In this document: positions 26,791 to 35,776 of the stretch, piece after piece
Numbering within the stretch: position 1 is the first letter of the stretch
How the letters are laid out: each line of letters opens with the position of its first letter
Origin: Sanguibacter keddieii DSM 10542
Lineage (GTDB): Bacteria; Actinomycetota; Actinomycetes; Actinomycetales; Cellulomonadaceae
DNA length: 64,000 nt
Direction of reading: 5' to 3'
NCBI RefSeq assembly: GCF_000024925.1
Contig: NC_013521.1
Coordinates: forward strand, 1,488,001 to 1,552,000
Translations under genes and position numbers: made by a program
Notes under the pieces: model-generated
Databases searched by the model: none
The model's input: only the letters and a program-made list of their open reading frames with translations
What the model was told of the DNA's origin: nothing

Positions 26791-27909
26791 GTGAGCGACT
26801 ACTACGAGGTGCTCGGTGTCGACCGCGACGCCAGCCAGGACCAGATCAAGAAGGCGTACCGCAAGCTGGCGCGCGAGCTGCACCCCGACGTCGCGGGCCC
26901 GGACGCCGAGGACAGGTTCAAGGACGTCGGTCGCGCCTACGAGGTGCTCTCGAACCCCGAGAAGCGCCGCTCGTACGACATGGGCAACGACCCGTCGGCG
27001 CCCGGCGGCGGCATGAACGGTGGCGGCGGCTTCGGCTTCCAGGACATCTTCGAGACGTTCTTCGGCGGCGGGCAGCAGCAGCGGGGCCCGATCCCGCGCT
27101 CGCGCCGCGGCCAGGACGCCCTGGTGCGCCTCGACATCGACCTCTCGGAGGCTGCCTTCGGTGCGCGCCGCGACGTCCAGGTCGACACCGCGGTCATCTG
27201 CGGCACCTGCTCCGGCTCGTGCTGCCGACCCGGCACCTCGCCGCGCACCTGCGACGTCTGCAACGGCCGTGGGACCGTCCAGCGGGTCGCCCGCTCGTTC
27301 CTCGGGCAGGTCATGACGACGGCGCCGTGCGCCGCCTGCCAGGGCTTCGGCACCACGATCCCCGAGCCCTGCGCCGAGTGCTCCGGCGAGGGCCGCGTCC
27401 GCAGCCGCCGCACCGTGGCCGTCGAGGTCCCGGCCGGCGTCGAGACCGGCAACCGCATCAAGCTCACCTCGCAGGGCGAGGTCGGCCCGGCCGGCGGCCC
27501 CGCCGGCGACCTGTACCTCGAGATCCGCGAGCGCAAGCACGAGACCTTCCTGCGTCGCGGCGACGACCTGCACTGCACCCTCGAGGTCCCCATGACGGCG
27601 GCGGCCCTCGGCACGGTCATCGAGCTCGAGACGCTCGACGGCCCCGAGTCGGTCGACCTGCGCCCGGGCACGCAGCCGGACCAGGTCATCACGCTGAAGA
27701 ACCTCGGTGTGGGCCACCTCCACGGCAGCGGGCGCGGCGACATCAACGTGCACGTCGAGGTCCAGGTGCCCACCTCGCTGTCCGAGGAGCAGGCGGAGCT
27801 CCTCCGCCAGCTCTCGGTGCTGCGCGGCGAGGAGCGTCCCGAGGGGCGCGTCGCCGCAGCCCACCCGGGTGTCTTCAGCCGGCTGCGTGAGAAGCTCTCA
27901 GGACGCTGA
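26791..27909 (+). CDS. dnaJ: Chaperone protein DnaJ
   Basis: A 372-residue type I Hsp40 co-chaperone that stimulates DnaK. It has the J domain (1-67, with HPD in ARELHPDV), a Gly/Phe-rich stretch (about 70-90), four zinc-centre repeats (about 137-205) and two C-terminal beta domains. The zinc repeats read [24 protein letters not shown] and CAECSGEG. The first departs from CxxCxGxG: its last Gly is Cys144, followed by another Cys. GTG at 26791 is set by the J-domain start SDYYEVLGV. It lacks grpE/dnaK neighbours, as usual for the HrcA-linked copy. The rsmE start overlaps its stop by 1 bp. Confidence 0.96.
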   Translation: MSDYYEVLGVDRDASQDQIKKAYRKLARELHPDVAGPDAEDRFKDVGRAYEVLSNPEKRRSYDMGNDPSAPGGGMNGGGGFGFQDIFETFFGGGQQQRGPIPRSRRGQDALVRLDIDLSEAAFGARRDVQVDTAVICGTCSGSCCRPGTSPRTCDVCNGRGTVQRVARSFLGQVMTTAPCAACQGFGTTIPEPCAECSGEGRVRSRRTVAVEVPAGVETGNRIKLTSQGEVGPAGGPAGDLYLEIRERKHETFLRRGDDLHCTLEVPMTAAALGTVIELETLDGPESVDLRPGTQPDQVITLKNLGVGHLHGSGRGDINVHVEVQVPTSLSEEQAELLRQLSVLRGEERPEGRVAAAHPGVFSRLREKLSGR

Positions 27910-28682
27910 TGAGTGCGCCGGTCTTCCTGGCCGAGTCCGGGAACCTGGGTGGGCTGACCCAGGGTGACACCTACGTCCTCGACGGTCTCGAGGGACGCCA
28001 CGCGGGCGTGGTCCAGCGGCGCGGCGTGGGCGAGCGCATCGACGTGGTCGACGGCGCGGGCCTGCGGCTGACCTGCCGGGTCACGGCCGTCCAGGCCGCC
28101 GAGGTGACCCTCGAGGTCGTCGAGTCGGTCCAGGAGAGCACCGACGGCGTGTCCGTGGTGCTCGTGCAGGCCCTCGCCAAGGGGGACCGGGACGAGCTCG
28201 CGATCGAGGCGGCCACCGAGGCCGGCGTCGACGCCGTGCTCCCGTGGCAGGCCGAGCGCTCGGTCGTGGTGTGGCGCGGCGACCGTGCCGCGAAGTCGCG
28301 GGCCCGCTGGGTCGCGACGGTGCGCGCGGCCACCAAGCAGGCCCGGCGGGCGAGCCTGCCCGGTGTCGGCGAGGTCGTCGACGCCAAGGGGCTCGCGGCA
28401 CGGACCGCGCAGGTCGTCGCGTCGGGCGGCGTCGTGGTGGTCCTCCACGAGGAGGCGACCCTGCCCATCGCCCAGGTGCCCCTGCCGGCACGTACCGGTG
28501 ACGCGGTCGCCGAGGTCCTCGTGGTCGTCGGCCCCGAGGGCGGCATCAGCGACCGGGAGTGCACGCTGCTCACCGAGGCCGGGGCGACGCTCGCCCGGCT
28601 CGGGCCGCACGTGCTGCGTACCTCGACCGCCGGTCCGATCGCCGTCGCGCTGCTGTCCGAGCGCCTGGGCCGGTGGGCGTGA
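27909..28682 (+). CDS. rsmE: 16S rRNA (uracil1498-N3)-methyltransferase
   Basis: A 257-residue SPOUT-class methyltransferase modifying U1498 of 16S rRNA. An N-terminal PUA-like region precedes the trefoil-knot domain, with the SAM-binding VVGPEGGISDRE and the C-terminal LGPHVLRTSTAGPIAVALLSERLG. Both motifs are family signatures. ATG overlaps the last base of the dnaJ stop, giving tight coupling; dnaJ-rsmE adjacency is conserved in Gram-positives. Confidence 0.95.
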   Translation: MSAPVFLAESGNLGGLTQGDTYVLDGLEGRHAGVVQRRGVGERIDVVDGAGLRLTCRVTAVQAAEVTLEVVESVQESTDGVSVVLVQALAKGDRDELAIEAATEAGVDAVLPWQAERSVVVWRGDRAAKSRARWVATVRAATKQARRASLPGVGEVVDAKGLAARTAQVVASGGVVVVLHEEATLPIAQVPLPARTGDAVAEVLVVVGPEGGISDRECTLLTEAGATLARLGPHVLRTSTAGPIAVALLSERLGRWA

Positions 28683-28749
28683 GGGGGCGAGCCGACGGCC
28701 GTCCCGCCAGCGGTGCCGGATTCCGCCTGACGATGTCGTGCTCAGCGGA

Positions 28750-28755
28750 TAGCCT
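28750..28755 (+). promoter_or_regulatory. -10 box (TAGCCT) of the HIT gene
   Basis: TAGCCT lies 6 nt before the ATG of the HIT gene (28762), indicating an internal leaderless promoter within the rsmE-HIT gap. Confidence 0.5.
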
Positions 28756-28761
28756 CGAGGT

Positions 28762-29118
28762 ATGACCACGAGCGCACCCGAGCCCGACTGCCTGTTCTGC
28801 TCGATCGTCGAGGGGAAGATCCCCGCGGAGATCGTGGCGCGCAGCGAGAACGTCGTGGCCTTCGCAGACATCAACCCGCAGGCACCCGTGCACGTGCTGG
28901 TCGTGCCGACCGAGCACCACGGGGAGGTCGCTCAGCTGGCTGCCGCCCGGCCCGAGGTGCTCGCCGAGCTCGTCGCGCTCGCCGAGCAGGTCGCGGGGGA
29001 GCAGGCCGACGGCCAGTTCCGCCTCGTCTTCAACTCCGGCCCACAGGCCGGGCAGTCCGTCTTCCACGTGCACGGTCACGTGCTCGGCGGCACCAGCCTC
29101 GGCGGCCGGTTCGCCTGA
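28762..29118 (+). CDS. HIT family nucleotide hydrolase
   Basis: A 118-residue histidine-triad protein: CLFCSIVEGKIPAEIV at the start (possible zinc pair), a VFADINPQAPVHVLV-like strand region, and the active-site triad HVHGHVLGG near the end. HINT-type members cleave purine nucleoside phosphoramidates or acyl-adenylates. The length is full for the family. Substrate unknown. It sits between rsmE and phoH as in many actinobacteria. Confidence 0.93.
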   Translation: MTTSAPEPDCLFCSIVEGKIPAEIVARSENVVAFADINPQAPVHVLVVPTEHHGEVAQLAAARPEVLAELVALAEQVAGEQADGQFRLVFNSGPQAGQSVFHVHGHVLGGTSLGGRFA

Positions 29119-29238
29119 CCGCCCCGCCCGCCCGGCCGCCCTGCCCGGCGCCGAGCAGTCCTACACTTGACCACCGCACGACCGCTCCACCAGACGTACG
29201 ACCACCCATCTGACCCGAAGGACCGAGAACACCGCCCT

Positions 29239-30300
29239 ATGACAGCTGCAGAGAGCACTGGTGGCACCCTCCCCACCGACGTCGAGCACCGCATCGTCGT
29301 CCCGGCGGACGTGTCCATCGCCAGCCTGCTGGGCCCGGTCGACTCCGTGCTGCGCGCCCTCGAGGCGGGCTTCACCACGGTCGACGTCCGGGTCCGCGAG
29401 GACGAGATCGTGCTGCGCGGCCCGGTCGGGGACGTCGCGCTCGCTGCGCGGCTCGTCGACGAGCTCGTCGAGGTGGCCCAGTCGGGCGCGCCCCTGTCGG
29501 CTGACGTCGTCACCCGGTCCATCGCGATGCTCACCGCCTCGAGCATCACCCGACCGGCCGAGGTGTTCTCCCTCGACATCCTGTCGAGCCGGGGCAAGAG
29601 CATCCGCCCCAAGACGGCCGGCCAGAAGCACTACGTCGACGCGATCGACGCGAGCACCGTGACCTTCGGCATCGGACCGGCGGGCACCGGCAAGACGTAC
29701 CTCGCGATGGCCAAGGCCGTCCAGGCGCTCCAGGCCCGGCAGGTGCACCGCATCGTGCTGACCCGCCCGGCGGTCGAGGCCGGCGAACGGCTCGGGTTCC
29801 TGCCCGGGTCGCTGTCGGACAAGATCGACCCGTACCTGCGCCCGCTGTACGACGCGCTGCACGACATGATCGACCCGCAGTCGATCCCCAAGCTCATCGA
29901 GGCGGGCACGATCGAGGTCGCCCCGCTGGCCTACATGCGCGGGCGCACGCTCAACGACGCGTTCATCATCCTCGACGAGGCCCAGAACACCTCGGTCGAG
30001 CAGATGAAGATGTTCCTCACACGTCTGGGCTTCCAGTCGAAGATGGTCATCACCGGCGACGTCACGCAGGTGGACCTGCCGGGCGGCACGCAGTCCGGGC
30101 TGCGCGTCATCGAGGACGTCCTCACGGGCGTCGACGACATCGAGTTCTGCCGCCTGTCCTCGACGGACGTGGTCCGGCACCGTCTCGTCGGTGACATCAT
30201 CGAGGCCTACTCCCGGTGGGACGTGTCCACGGCCCGCCACACCACCCGTCAGGACCCCCGGTCGAGCGACCGGACCACCGAGAAAGGCCACCGCAGGTGA
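29239..30300 (+). CDS. PhoH family ATPase
   Basis: A 353-residue P-loop ATPase of the PhoH/PhoL type. The N-terminal KH-like region ends near SITRPAEVFSLDIL. Walker A follows as GPAGTGKT, then RLGFLPG and Walker B FIILDEAQN, and the end is FCRLSSTDVVRHRLV. PhoH proteins are linked to RNA metabolism and work beside YbeY; the precise role is unsettled. ATG at 29239 is preferred: an in-frame TTG at 29167 overlaps a TACACT box (29162-29167) that could be the promoter. The stop overlaps ybeY by 4 bp. Confidence 0.92.
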   Translation: MTAAESTGGTLPTDVEHRIVVPADVSIASLLGPVDSVLRALEAGFTTVDVRVREDEIVLRGPVGDVALAARLVDELVEVAQSGAPLSADVVTRSIAMLTASSITRPAEVFSLDILSSRGKSIRPKTAGQKHYVDAIDASTVTFGIGPAGTGKTYLAMAKAVQALQARQVHRIVLTRPAVEAGERLGFLPGSLSDKIDPYLRPLYDALHDMIDPQSIPKLIEAGTIEVAPLAYMRGRTLNDAFIILDEAQNTSVEQMKMFLTRLGFQSKMVITGDVTQVDLPGGTQSGLRVIEDVLTGVDDIEFCRLSSTDVVRHRLVGDIIEAYSRWDVSTARHTTRQDPRSSDRTTEKGHRR

Positions 30301-30758
30301 GCATCGAAGTCAACAACGAGTCCGGCTACGAGGTCGACGAGGCCGAGTTCGCCGCCCTCGGACGGTTCGTCCTCGACGAGATGCACGTGCACTCGCAGAC
30401 CGAGCTGTCGATCCTCTTCGTCGGCACCGAGGTCATGAGCGAGCTGCACGTCCAGTGGATGGACGAGCCCGGCCCCACCGACGTCCTCTCCTTCCCCATG
30501 GACGAGCTCCGCCCGGGGCGCGAGGGCGAGGTCACCCCCGCGGGGCTGCTCGGCGACGTCGTCGTCTGCCCCGAGGTCGCCGCGATCCAGGCCCAGGGGG
30601 CCGGTCACTCGACCGTCGAGGAGATGCTCCTGCTCACCACGCACGGCATCCTGCACCTGCTCGGCTACGACCACGCCGAGCCCGAGGAGGAGAAGGAGAT
30701 GTTCGGCCTGCAGCGCCGCCTCCTGCTCACGTTCCTCGCGGGGCGTCCTACCGGATGA
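30297..30758 (+). CDS. ybeY: Endoribonuclease/rRNA maturation factor YbeY
   Basis: A 153-residue metalloprotein acting in 16S rRNA 3' maturation and ribosome quality control. The zinc motif HGILHLLGYDH (HxxxHxxxxxH) is intact, and the GPTDVLSFPMDEL core is diagnostic. GTG overlaps the phoH stop (GTGA) and the stop overlaps the next start (ATGA), so phoH-ybeY-corC-era read as one coupled operon. Confidence 0.96.
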   Translation: MSIEVNNESGYEVDEAEFAALGRFVLDEMHVHSQTELSILFVGTEVMSELHVQWMDEPGPTDVLSFPMDELRPGREGEVTPAGLLGDVVVCPEVAAIQAQGAGHSTVEEMLLLTTHGILHLLGYDHAEPEEEKEMFGLQRRLLLTFLAGRPTG

Positions 30759-32101
30759 ACATCCTCGACGACGCACCGGTCGGCCTGCTCGTCGTGCTGG
30801 CCGTCGTCGGGATCCTCCTCGCCGCGCTGCTGAGCGCGGGCGAGGCGGCGGTCACCCGGATCAGCCGCTCGGCCGTCGCGGAGATCGTCGACAACCGCCG
30901 GGACCTCGCGTACCGGGTCCAGCGTCTCGTCGCAGAGCCGGCCCAGACCGCGGCCTCGGCCGCGTTCCTGCGGGTGTTCGCCGAGATGCTCGCCACGGCG
31001 TGCATCACCGTGTGCTTCGCGGCCTTCGTCGACGAGTGGTGGCTGGTGCTGGTCCTCGCGGTGGTGGTGAGCGCGCTCGTCGCGCTCGTGCTGGTGCGCA
31101 TCAGCCCGCGGACCCTCGGCCGCCACCGCCCCGCGCAGACCCTCGTGCGGCTCTCGGCGCTGCTGTCTGTCGCCCTCACCGTCGCCGGACGCGTCACCTC
31201 GCTCACCAGCTCGGCCCGCACCAACGCCGAGGCGGAGGACGAGCACGAGCTGCGCGACATGGTCGACCGGGTCAACGACTCCGACGTCATCGAGGACGAC
31301 GAGCGCATGATGCTGCGCTCGGTGTTCGGGCTGAGGTCCACCACGACCCGCGAGGTCATGGTCCCGCGCACCGACATGGTGACGGTCGCCGCCTACACCC
31401 CGCTGCCCAAGGCGCTCAACCTCTTCCTGCGGTCCGGCTTCTCGCGCGTGCCCGTCGTCGGCGACTCCGTCGACGAGCTGCTCGGCGTCGTCTACTTCAA
31501 GGACGTCGTGCGCGTGCTCAACGACGCCGAGGACGGCGCGTCGCGCACGGTCGGCAAGGTCATGCGGCAGGCGACCTTCGTCCCCGAGTCCAAGCCCGTC
31601 GACGACCTGCTCCGCGAGCTGCAGGGCGCGTCGTCGCACATCGCGCTGGTGGTCGACGAGTACGGCGGCATCGCCGGGCTCGTGACCATCGAGGACGCGA
31701 TCGAGGAGATCGTCGGCGAGCTCACCGACGAGCACGACGCCGCCGCGCCCGAGGTCGAGGAGACCCAGCCGGGGACCTACCGGGTCCCGTCCCGCATGCC
31801 CGTCGACGAGCTCGGTGAGCTGTTCGACCTCGAGATCGACGACGACGACGTCGACACCGCCGGAGGGCTCCTCGCCAAGGCCCTCGGCAAGGTGCCGCTG
31901 ACCGGCGCGACGGCCGACGTGCACGGGGTCCACCTCGTCGCCGAGCGCGTCGACGGCCGACGGCGCCAGCTCGCCACCCTTCTCGTCTCCCGGAGCGAGG
32001 CCGGAGACCCGGTCACCACCCAGGAACGACGAGTGACCGACGACCACCGTGCGCGCGACGACCGCCGCACGAACCGCACCCAGCAGGAGACCGAATCATG
32101 A
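30755..32101 (+). CDS. CorC/HlyC family membrane protein with CBS domains
   Basis: The 448-residue protein has an N-terminal DUF21/CNNM-like membrane domain (3-4 segments, residues 1-150). A CBS pair (about 205-330) includes [13 protein letters not shown] and [23 protein letters not shown] transporter-associated C-terminal domain (about 345-425) with [13 protein letters not shown] follows. Homologues (often called hemolysins) are implicated in Mg2+/Co2+ export; hemolysis is not supported. A polar, charged tail of ~25 residues ends the protein. It is coupled to ybeY and era by ATGA overlaps at both ends. Confidence 0.92.
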   Translation: MNILDDAPVGLLVVLAVVGILLAALLSAGEAAVTRISRSAVAEIVDNRRDLAYRVQRLVAEPAQTAASAAFLRVFAEMLATACITVCFAAFVDEWWLVLVLAVVVSALVALVLVRISPRTLGRHRPAQTLVRLSALLSVALTVAGRVTSLTSSARTNAEAEDEHELRDMVDRVNDSDVIEDDERMMLRSVFGLRSTTTREVMVPRTDMVTVAAYTPLPKALNLFLRSGFSRVPVVGDSVDELLGVVYFKDVVRVLNDAEDGASRTVGKVMRQATFVPESKPVDDLLRELQGASSHIALVVDEYGGIAGLVTIEDAIEEIVGELTDEHDAAAPEVEETQPGTYRVPSRMPVDELGELFDLEIDDDDVDTAGGLLAKALGKVPLTGATADVHGVHLVAERVDGRRRQLATLLVSRSEAGDPVTTQERRVTDDHRARDDRRTNRTQQETES

Positions 32102-33042
32102 GCCGCACCCCCACCGACGCGCCCGAGGGCGCCGTGCACCGGTCAGGCTTCGCCTGCTTCGTCGGCCGCCCCAACGCGGGCAAGTCGACGCTGACCAACG
32201 CGCTCGTCGGGCAGAAGGTCGCGATCACCTCGGACCGTCCGCAGACCACGCGCCACACCATCCGTGGCATCGTCAACCGACCCGACGCGCAGCTGATCCT
32301 CGTCGACACCCCGGGTCTGCACCGCCCCAGGACGCTCCTCGGCGAGCGGCTCAACGACCTGGTGCGCGACACGCTGTCCGAGGTCGACGTCATCGCGTTC
32401 TGCCTGCCGGCCGACCAGAAGGTCGGCCCGGGTGACCGCTACATCGCGAACCAGCTCGCCGAGCTCAACCGCGGCCGCCGCGGGACCCCGGTCATCGCCG
32501 TGGTGACCAAGGCCGACCTCGTCACCCACGAGCAGCTCGCCCTGCACCTGCTGTCGGTGGACCAGCTGGGGGAGTGGGCGGACATCGTCCCCGTGTCCGC
32601 CAAGGGCGGCTACCAGGTGGGCACCCTCGCCGACGTGCTCGTCAAGCACCTCCCGGAGGGCGGCGAGCTCTACCCGGACGGTGAGCTCACCGACGAGCCC
32701 GAGGCCGTCATGGTCGCCGAGCTGGTCCGCGAGGCCGCCCTCGAGGGCGTCCGCGACGAGCTCCCGCACTCCCTCGCGGTCGTGGTCGACGAGATCCTGC
32801 CGCGCGAGGGCTCCAACGGCTCCAACCCGCTGCTCGACGTGCGGGTGAACATCTTCGTCGAGCGGGACAGCCAGAAGGCCATCATCATCGGCCGCGGAGG
32901 CTCGCGCCTGCGGCACATCGGCACCGAGTCCCGTCGCGGTATCGAGGCGCTGCTGGGGAACCGGGTGTACCTCGACCTGCACGTCAAGGTCGCCAAGGAC
33001 TGGCAGCGCGACCCCAAGCAGATGCGCCGACTGGGCTTCTGA
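32098..33042 (+). CDS. era: GTPase Era
   Basis: A 314-residue essential GTPase that binds the 3' end of 16S rRNA during 30S maturation. G1 is GRPNAGKST, switch RPQTTRHTIRGI, G3 DTPGLH and G4 TKAD. The KH domain at the C-terminus has IIIGRGGSRLRHIG. It is the last gene of the phoH-ybeY-corC-era run and is followed by a hairpin 2 bp after its stop. Confidence 0.97.
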   Translation: MSRTPTDAPEGAVHRSGFACFVGRPNAGKSTLTNALVGQKVAITSDRPQTTRHTIRGIVNRPDAQLILVDTPGLHRPRTLLGERLNDLVRDTLSEVDVIAFCLPADQKVGPGDRYIANQLAELNRGRRGTPVIAVVTKADLVTHEQLALHLLSVDQLGEWADIVPVSAKGGYQVGTLADVLVKHLPEGGELYPDGELTDEPEAVMVAELVREAALEGVRDELPHSLAVVVDEILPREGSNGSNPLLDVRVNIFVERDSQKAIIIGRGGSRLRHIGTESRRGIEALLGNRVYLDLHVKVAKDWQRDPKQMRRLGF

Positions 33043-33043
33043 C

Positions 33044-33071
33044 CTCCCCGCCCGCGGACGGGCATGGGGAG
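33044..33071 (+). terminator. era terminator
   Basis: CTCCCCGCCCG and CGGGC..GGGGAG pair (two-base bulge AT) around a 4-nt loop directly after the era stop, followed by TTCT. It closes the hrcA-to-era block. The remaining gap to 33287 has no gene or further structure that I can see. Confidence 0.7.
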
Positions 33072-33287
33072 TTCTACCGGGGGTCAGACGGTGCACCGCG
33101 CCACGATGTGGTCCATGCTCTTCGGTGAGACGTGTCGCGCAAGGACATCCGTGCCGGTCACGAGCGCGTCAGCCAGGGACGCCGCCCGCTTTCTCTCGGG
33201 AGCGGTCGGCGGCTGGTCGTGCCACCGTGAGGCAGGCGCGCCGGACACCGGGCACGCGCACGCCACGGCAACGACGAAAGGGAGAAC

Positions 33288-35657
33288 ATGAGCCACGAAG
33301 GCCAGGCGCCAACGCCCGGCGGGTACCCGCAGCAGGGGCCGCCGCCGCAGAACCCCTCGGACCCGGCGCCCCAGCCGGGCCAGCACGTGCCGCAGCAGGG
33401 TCAGCCCGGCGAGCACGGTCAGTACGCCCCGCAGCAGGGTCAGCCTGGCCAGTACGCTCCCCAGCAGCACCAGGGACAGCCTGGCCAGCCCGGCCAGTAC
33501 GCACCGCAGCAGGGCCAGTACCAGGGCCAGCCCGCTCAGCAGGGCCAGTACGCTCCCCAGCAGGGCCAGTACCCGGGTCAGCCTGGCCAGCAGGGTCCGC
33601 AGGGCCAGCCCGGGCAGTACGCGCCGCAGGGCCAGCACGGCCAGCAGGGCGGCTACGCGCCCCAGGCGCCGTCCGCCCCGCGTCCCAACCCCTTCAAGGG
33701 CATCCCCGTCGCCGACTTCGTCCGTGACGGCGTCGCGGCGCTGCTCCTGCTCGTCTCGCTCGCCCTCTGGGTGACCGGCGGCGAGAAGATCGGCGACAGC
33801 TTCCACTTCGTCGTCATCATCGTCACCGTCGTCTCGGTGCTGTCCCTCGCGCTGCCGTACCTGGCACGTGGCGGTGTCTTCCCGGCCACGTGGACGGTGC
33901 ACCAGACGCGCCTGGCCCGCCAGGTCGCGAACGCGCCCTACGCCCTCGCGGTCGTGGTCTACGTCGTCCTCGACATCTTCAAGGTCGGCGACGTCTACGG
34001 CGTCGGCACGGCCTTCGCGCTCGGTCTCGCCGGTGCCGTCCTCGCGGCGCAGCCGCGCGAGACGGAGATGGGCCCCGAGAACCTCGACCTCGCCGCGCCC
34101 AAGACGTGGCGCGCGGTCACCCTCGGCCTCGCCGGCCTCGCGGCCGTGACCATGCTCATCTCGCTCGTGATGTTCCTCGTAAACGCCGGCGACTACAACG
34201 GCGCCATGTTCGTGGTGTCCGGCATCGTCGCCTGGCTGTTCCTCGTCGGGTTCGTCGGGTGGGCCGTCTACGGCGTGCTCGTCGAGCGCTCCCCGTCGTG
34301 GCGCCTGCTCCTCGTGGGCCTCGGCATCTCGCTCGTCGTGATCTTCCTCTTCGGCTCGGGCGACTCCAGCTCGTTCCTGCAGGTGCAGTCGGTGCACGCG
34401 CTGTTCTTCGTGGCGCCGCCCACCATCCTGTCGTTCCAGGCCGGTCTCGGCGCGATCTTCCTGCCGGCGATCGCCGCCGCGGTCTCCTCGCCCGCCTTCC
34501 GCCGCACGCTACGCACCGAAGAGCCCAGCACCACGTGGGTCCGCGTGGCGGTGCACGCGCTCGACTACCTCGCGATCGTCGCCGTCTCGGCGTCCGTCCT
34601 GTCTGCGCTGTGGATCGGGATCCCGGGTCGTGACCAGGTGGACGTGGGCCTCGGTGGCCTCATCACGTCGATCATCCTCGGCCTCGTGGTCGCGGGTGGA
34701 GCGGTGTACGCACGCCTCACGCTCGCGTCGCGCCCCGCCAACGGCCGCAACCTGGCCCTCGGTGCGGCAGGCCTGGCCTTCGTGATCGGCATCGTGCTCC
34801 TCGTCATCGCGCCGAAGCTCTCCAACGGCTTCAGCGAGCACAAGCTCGTCGCCGAGGGACACCTGCTCCTCGCCTTCGCGCTCCCGGCGATCGTGGCCTT
34901 CGCGCTCACGGTGCCCAAGGAGATCCGGACGTACTTCGCCGAGAACCGTCCGGCACCCCGCGCCGCCGGCCAGGCTGCCTACCAGTGGAGCCAGCCGCAG
35001 GGCGGGCAGCCTCAGCATGGCCAGTACGGTGCCCAGCAGCAGGGTCAGTACGGCGCGCCCCAGGGTCAGTACGGCGCTCCGGCGCAGGGTCAGTACGGAG
35101 CCCCGCAGCAGCAGGGTCAGTACGGAGCCCCCGCCCAGGGGCAGTACGGCGCACCCCAGCAGGGCCAGTACGGCGCACCGACCGGTGCGTACGGGACCCC
35201 GACGGACCAGGGCTCGCCCGAGGGCGGCTACGGCTCGGCCCCCGTGGCCCAGCAGCCCGCTGCTGACCAGCAGTGGCAGGCGCCGAGCGCGTCGGCTGCC
35301 CCGGACAGCGAGATCGACCAGGACACCCACCTCGCGGGCTACGCCCCGGGTGTCTCGGCCGCGTCGGTGAGCGAGCAGCACGAGGCTCCGCAGCAGCCGT
35401 CGTCCTCCGAGGGCTCGCAGCCGGTGGCGCAGTCGGCCCCGGCTCCCGTGGCCCCGGCCGCGTCGCACGGCTACACGGCCGAGCAGGCCCTCGACCCGTC
35501 GACCACGGGTCTGGTCCTGTCGCAGATCGTCCAGGAGGCGCCCGAGCTGCGTCCCCAGGTCGCTGCCAACCCGACCACGTACCCGGCGCTCCTCGACTGG
35601 CTCGGCCAGCTCGGTGAGCCTGCGGTCGACGAGGCGCTCCGCAACCGCCAGGCCTGA
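33288..35657 (+). CDS. Polytopic membrane protein with Gln/Pro-rich termini and C-terminal LRV domain
   Basis: A 789-residue protein. Residues 1-135 are a Gln/Pro/Gly/Tyr-rich tail with repeated GQYAP units. About 11-12 membrane segments follow (about 145-550). A second repeat tail has GQYGAP units (about 575-640). A polar stretch comes next, and finally a leucine-rich-repeat-variant (LRV)-like domain (about 728-787) with VAANPTTYPALLDWLGQLGEPAVDEAL. Both tails should be cytoplasmic. The same LRV domain heads the next protein, so the two probably work together. Function unknown; such LRV proteins recur in Cellulomonadaceae-like genomes (recollection). ATG at 33288 follows a GGGAGA ribosome site. 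Confidence 0.85.
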   Translation: MSHEGQAPTPGGYPQQGPPPQNPSDPAPQPGQHVPQQGQPGEHGQYAPQQGQPGQYAPQQHQGQPGQPGQYAPQQGQYQGQPAQQGQYAPQQGQYPGQPGQQGPQGQPGQYAPQGQHGQQGGYAPQAPSAPRPNPFKGIPVADFVRDGVAALLLLVSLALWVTGGEKIGDSFHFVVIIVTVVSVLSLALPYLARGGVFPATWTVHQTRLARQVANAPYALAVVVYVVLDIFKVGDVYGVGTAFALGLAGAVLAAQPRETEMGPENLDLAAPKTWRAVTLGLAGLAAVTMLISLVMFLVNAGDYNGAMFVVSGIVAWLFLVGFVGWAVYGVLVERSPSWRLLLVGLGISLVVIFLFGSGDSSSFLQVQSVHALFFVAPPTILSFQAGLGAIFLPAIAAAVSSPAFRRTLRTEEPSTTWVRVAVHALDYLAIVAVSASVLSALWIGIPGRDQVDVGLGGLITSIILGLVVAGGAVYARLTLASRPANGRNLALGAAGLAFVIGIVLLVIAPKLSNGFSEHKLVAEGHLLLAFALPAIVAFALTVPKEIRTYFAENRPAPRAAGQAAYQWSQPQGGQPQHGQYGAQQQGQYGAPQGQYGAPAQGQYGAPQQQGQYGAPAQGQYGAPQQGQYGAPTGAYGTPTDQGSPEGGYGSAPVAQQPAADQQWQAPSASAAPDSEIDQDTHLAGYAPGVSAASVSEQHEAPQQPSSSEGSQPVAQSAPAPVAPAASHGYTAEQALDPSTTGLVLSQIVQEAPELRPQVAANPTTYPALLDWLGQLGEPAVDEALRNRQA
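33418..33645 (+). repeat. In-frame GQYAP-encoding repeats
   Basis: Direct repeats of 24-60 bp encoding GQPGQYAPQQ-like units (Tyr codons recur about residues 46, 56, 71, 88 and 111). Codon use varies between copies, so this is a coding low-complexity repeat rather than a recent tandem expansion. Confidence 0.75.
35025..35190 (+). repeat. In-frame GQYGAP-encoding repeats
   Basis: Seven or so copies of a unit near CAGTACGGcGC encoding GQYGAPQQ/GQYGAPAQ. They are closer in sequence to each other than the N-terminal set, so length variation among strains is likely here. Confidence 0.75.
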
Positions 35658-35671
35658 CGGCCTCAGGTGAC

Positions 35672-35712
35672 CCGAAGAGCCCAGACGCCCCCGCGGCGGC
35701 TGGGCTCTTCGG
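35672..35712 (+). terminator. Terminator after the first LRV gene
   Basis: CCGAAGAGCCCAG (35672-35684) pairs perfectly with its complement at 35700-35712 around a 15-nt loop, 14 bp after the stop. The two LRV genes can therefore be separate transcripts despite their shared domain. Confidence 0.8.
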
Positions 35713-35776
35713 CTCCCAGGCCGGCAGAGCCGGCCCATCGTCCCCCCGGCGCACCTCTCACCAGAACAGGTTGACC

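Noticed and set aside
29167-29239. TTG start for the PhoH gene at 29167
   Set aside because: It overlaps the best -10-like box (TACACT) and would add a low-complexity tail not seen in the family; ATG 29239 is simpler.
33418-33645. CRISPR-like repeats
   Set aside because: The repeats are in frame inside a gene, irregularly spaced and code for GQYAP units; there are no spacers or cas genes.
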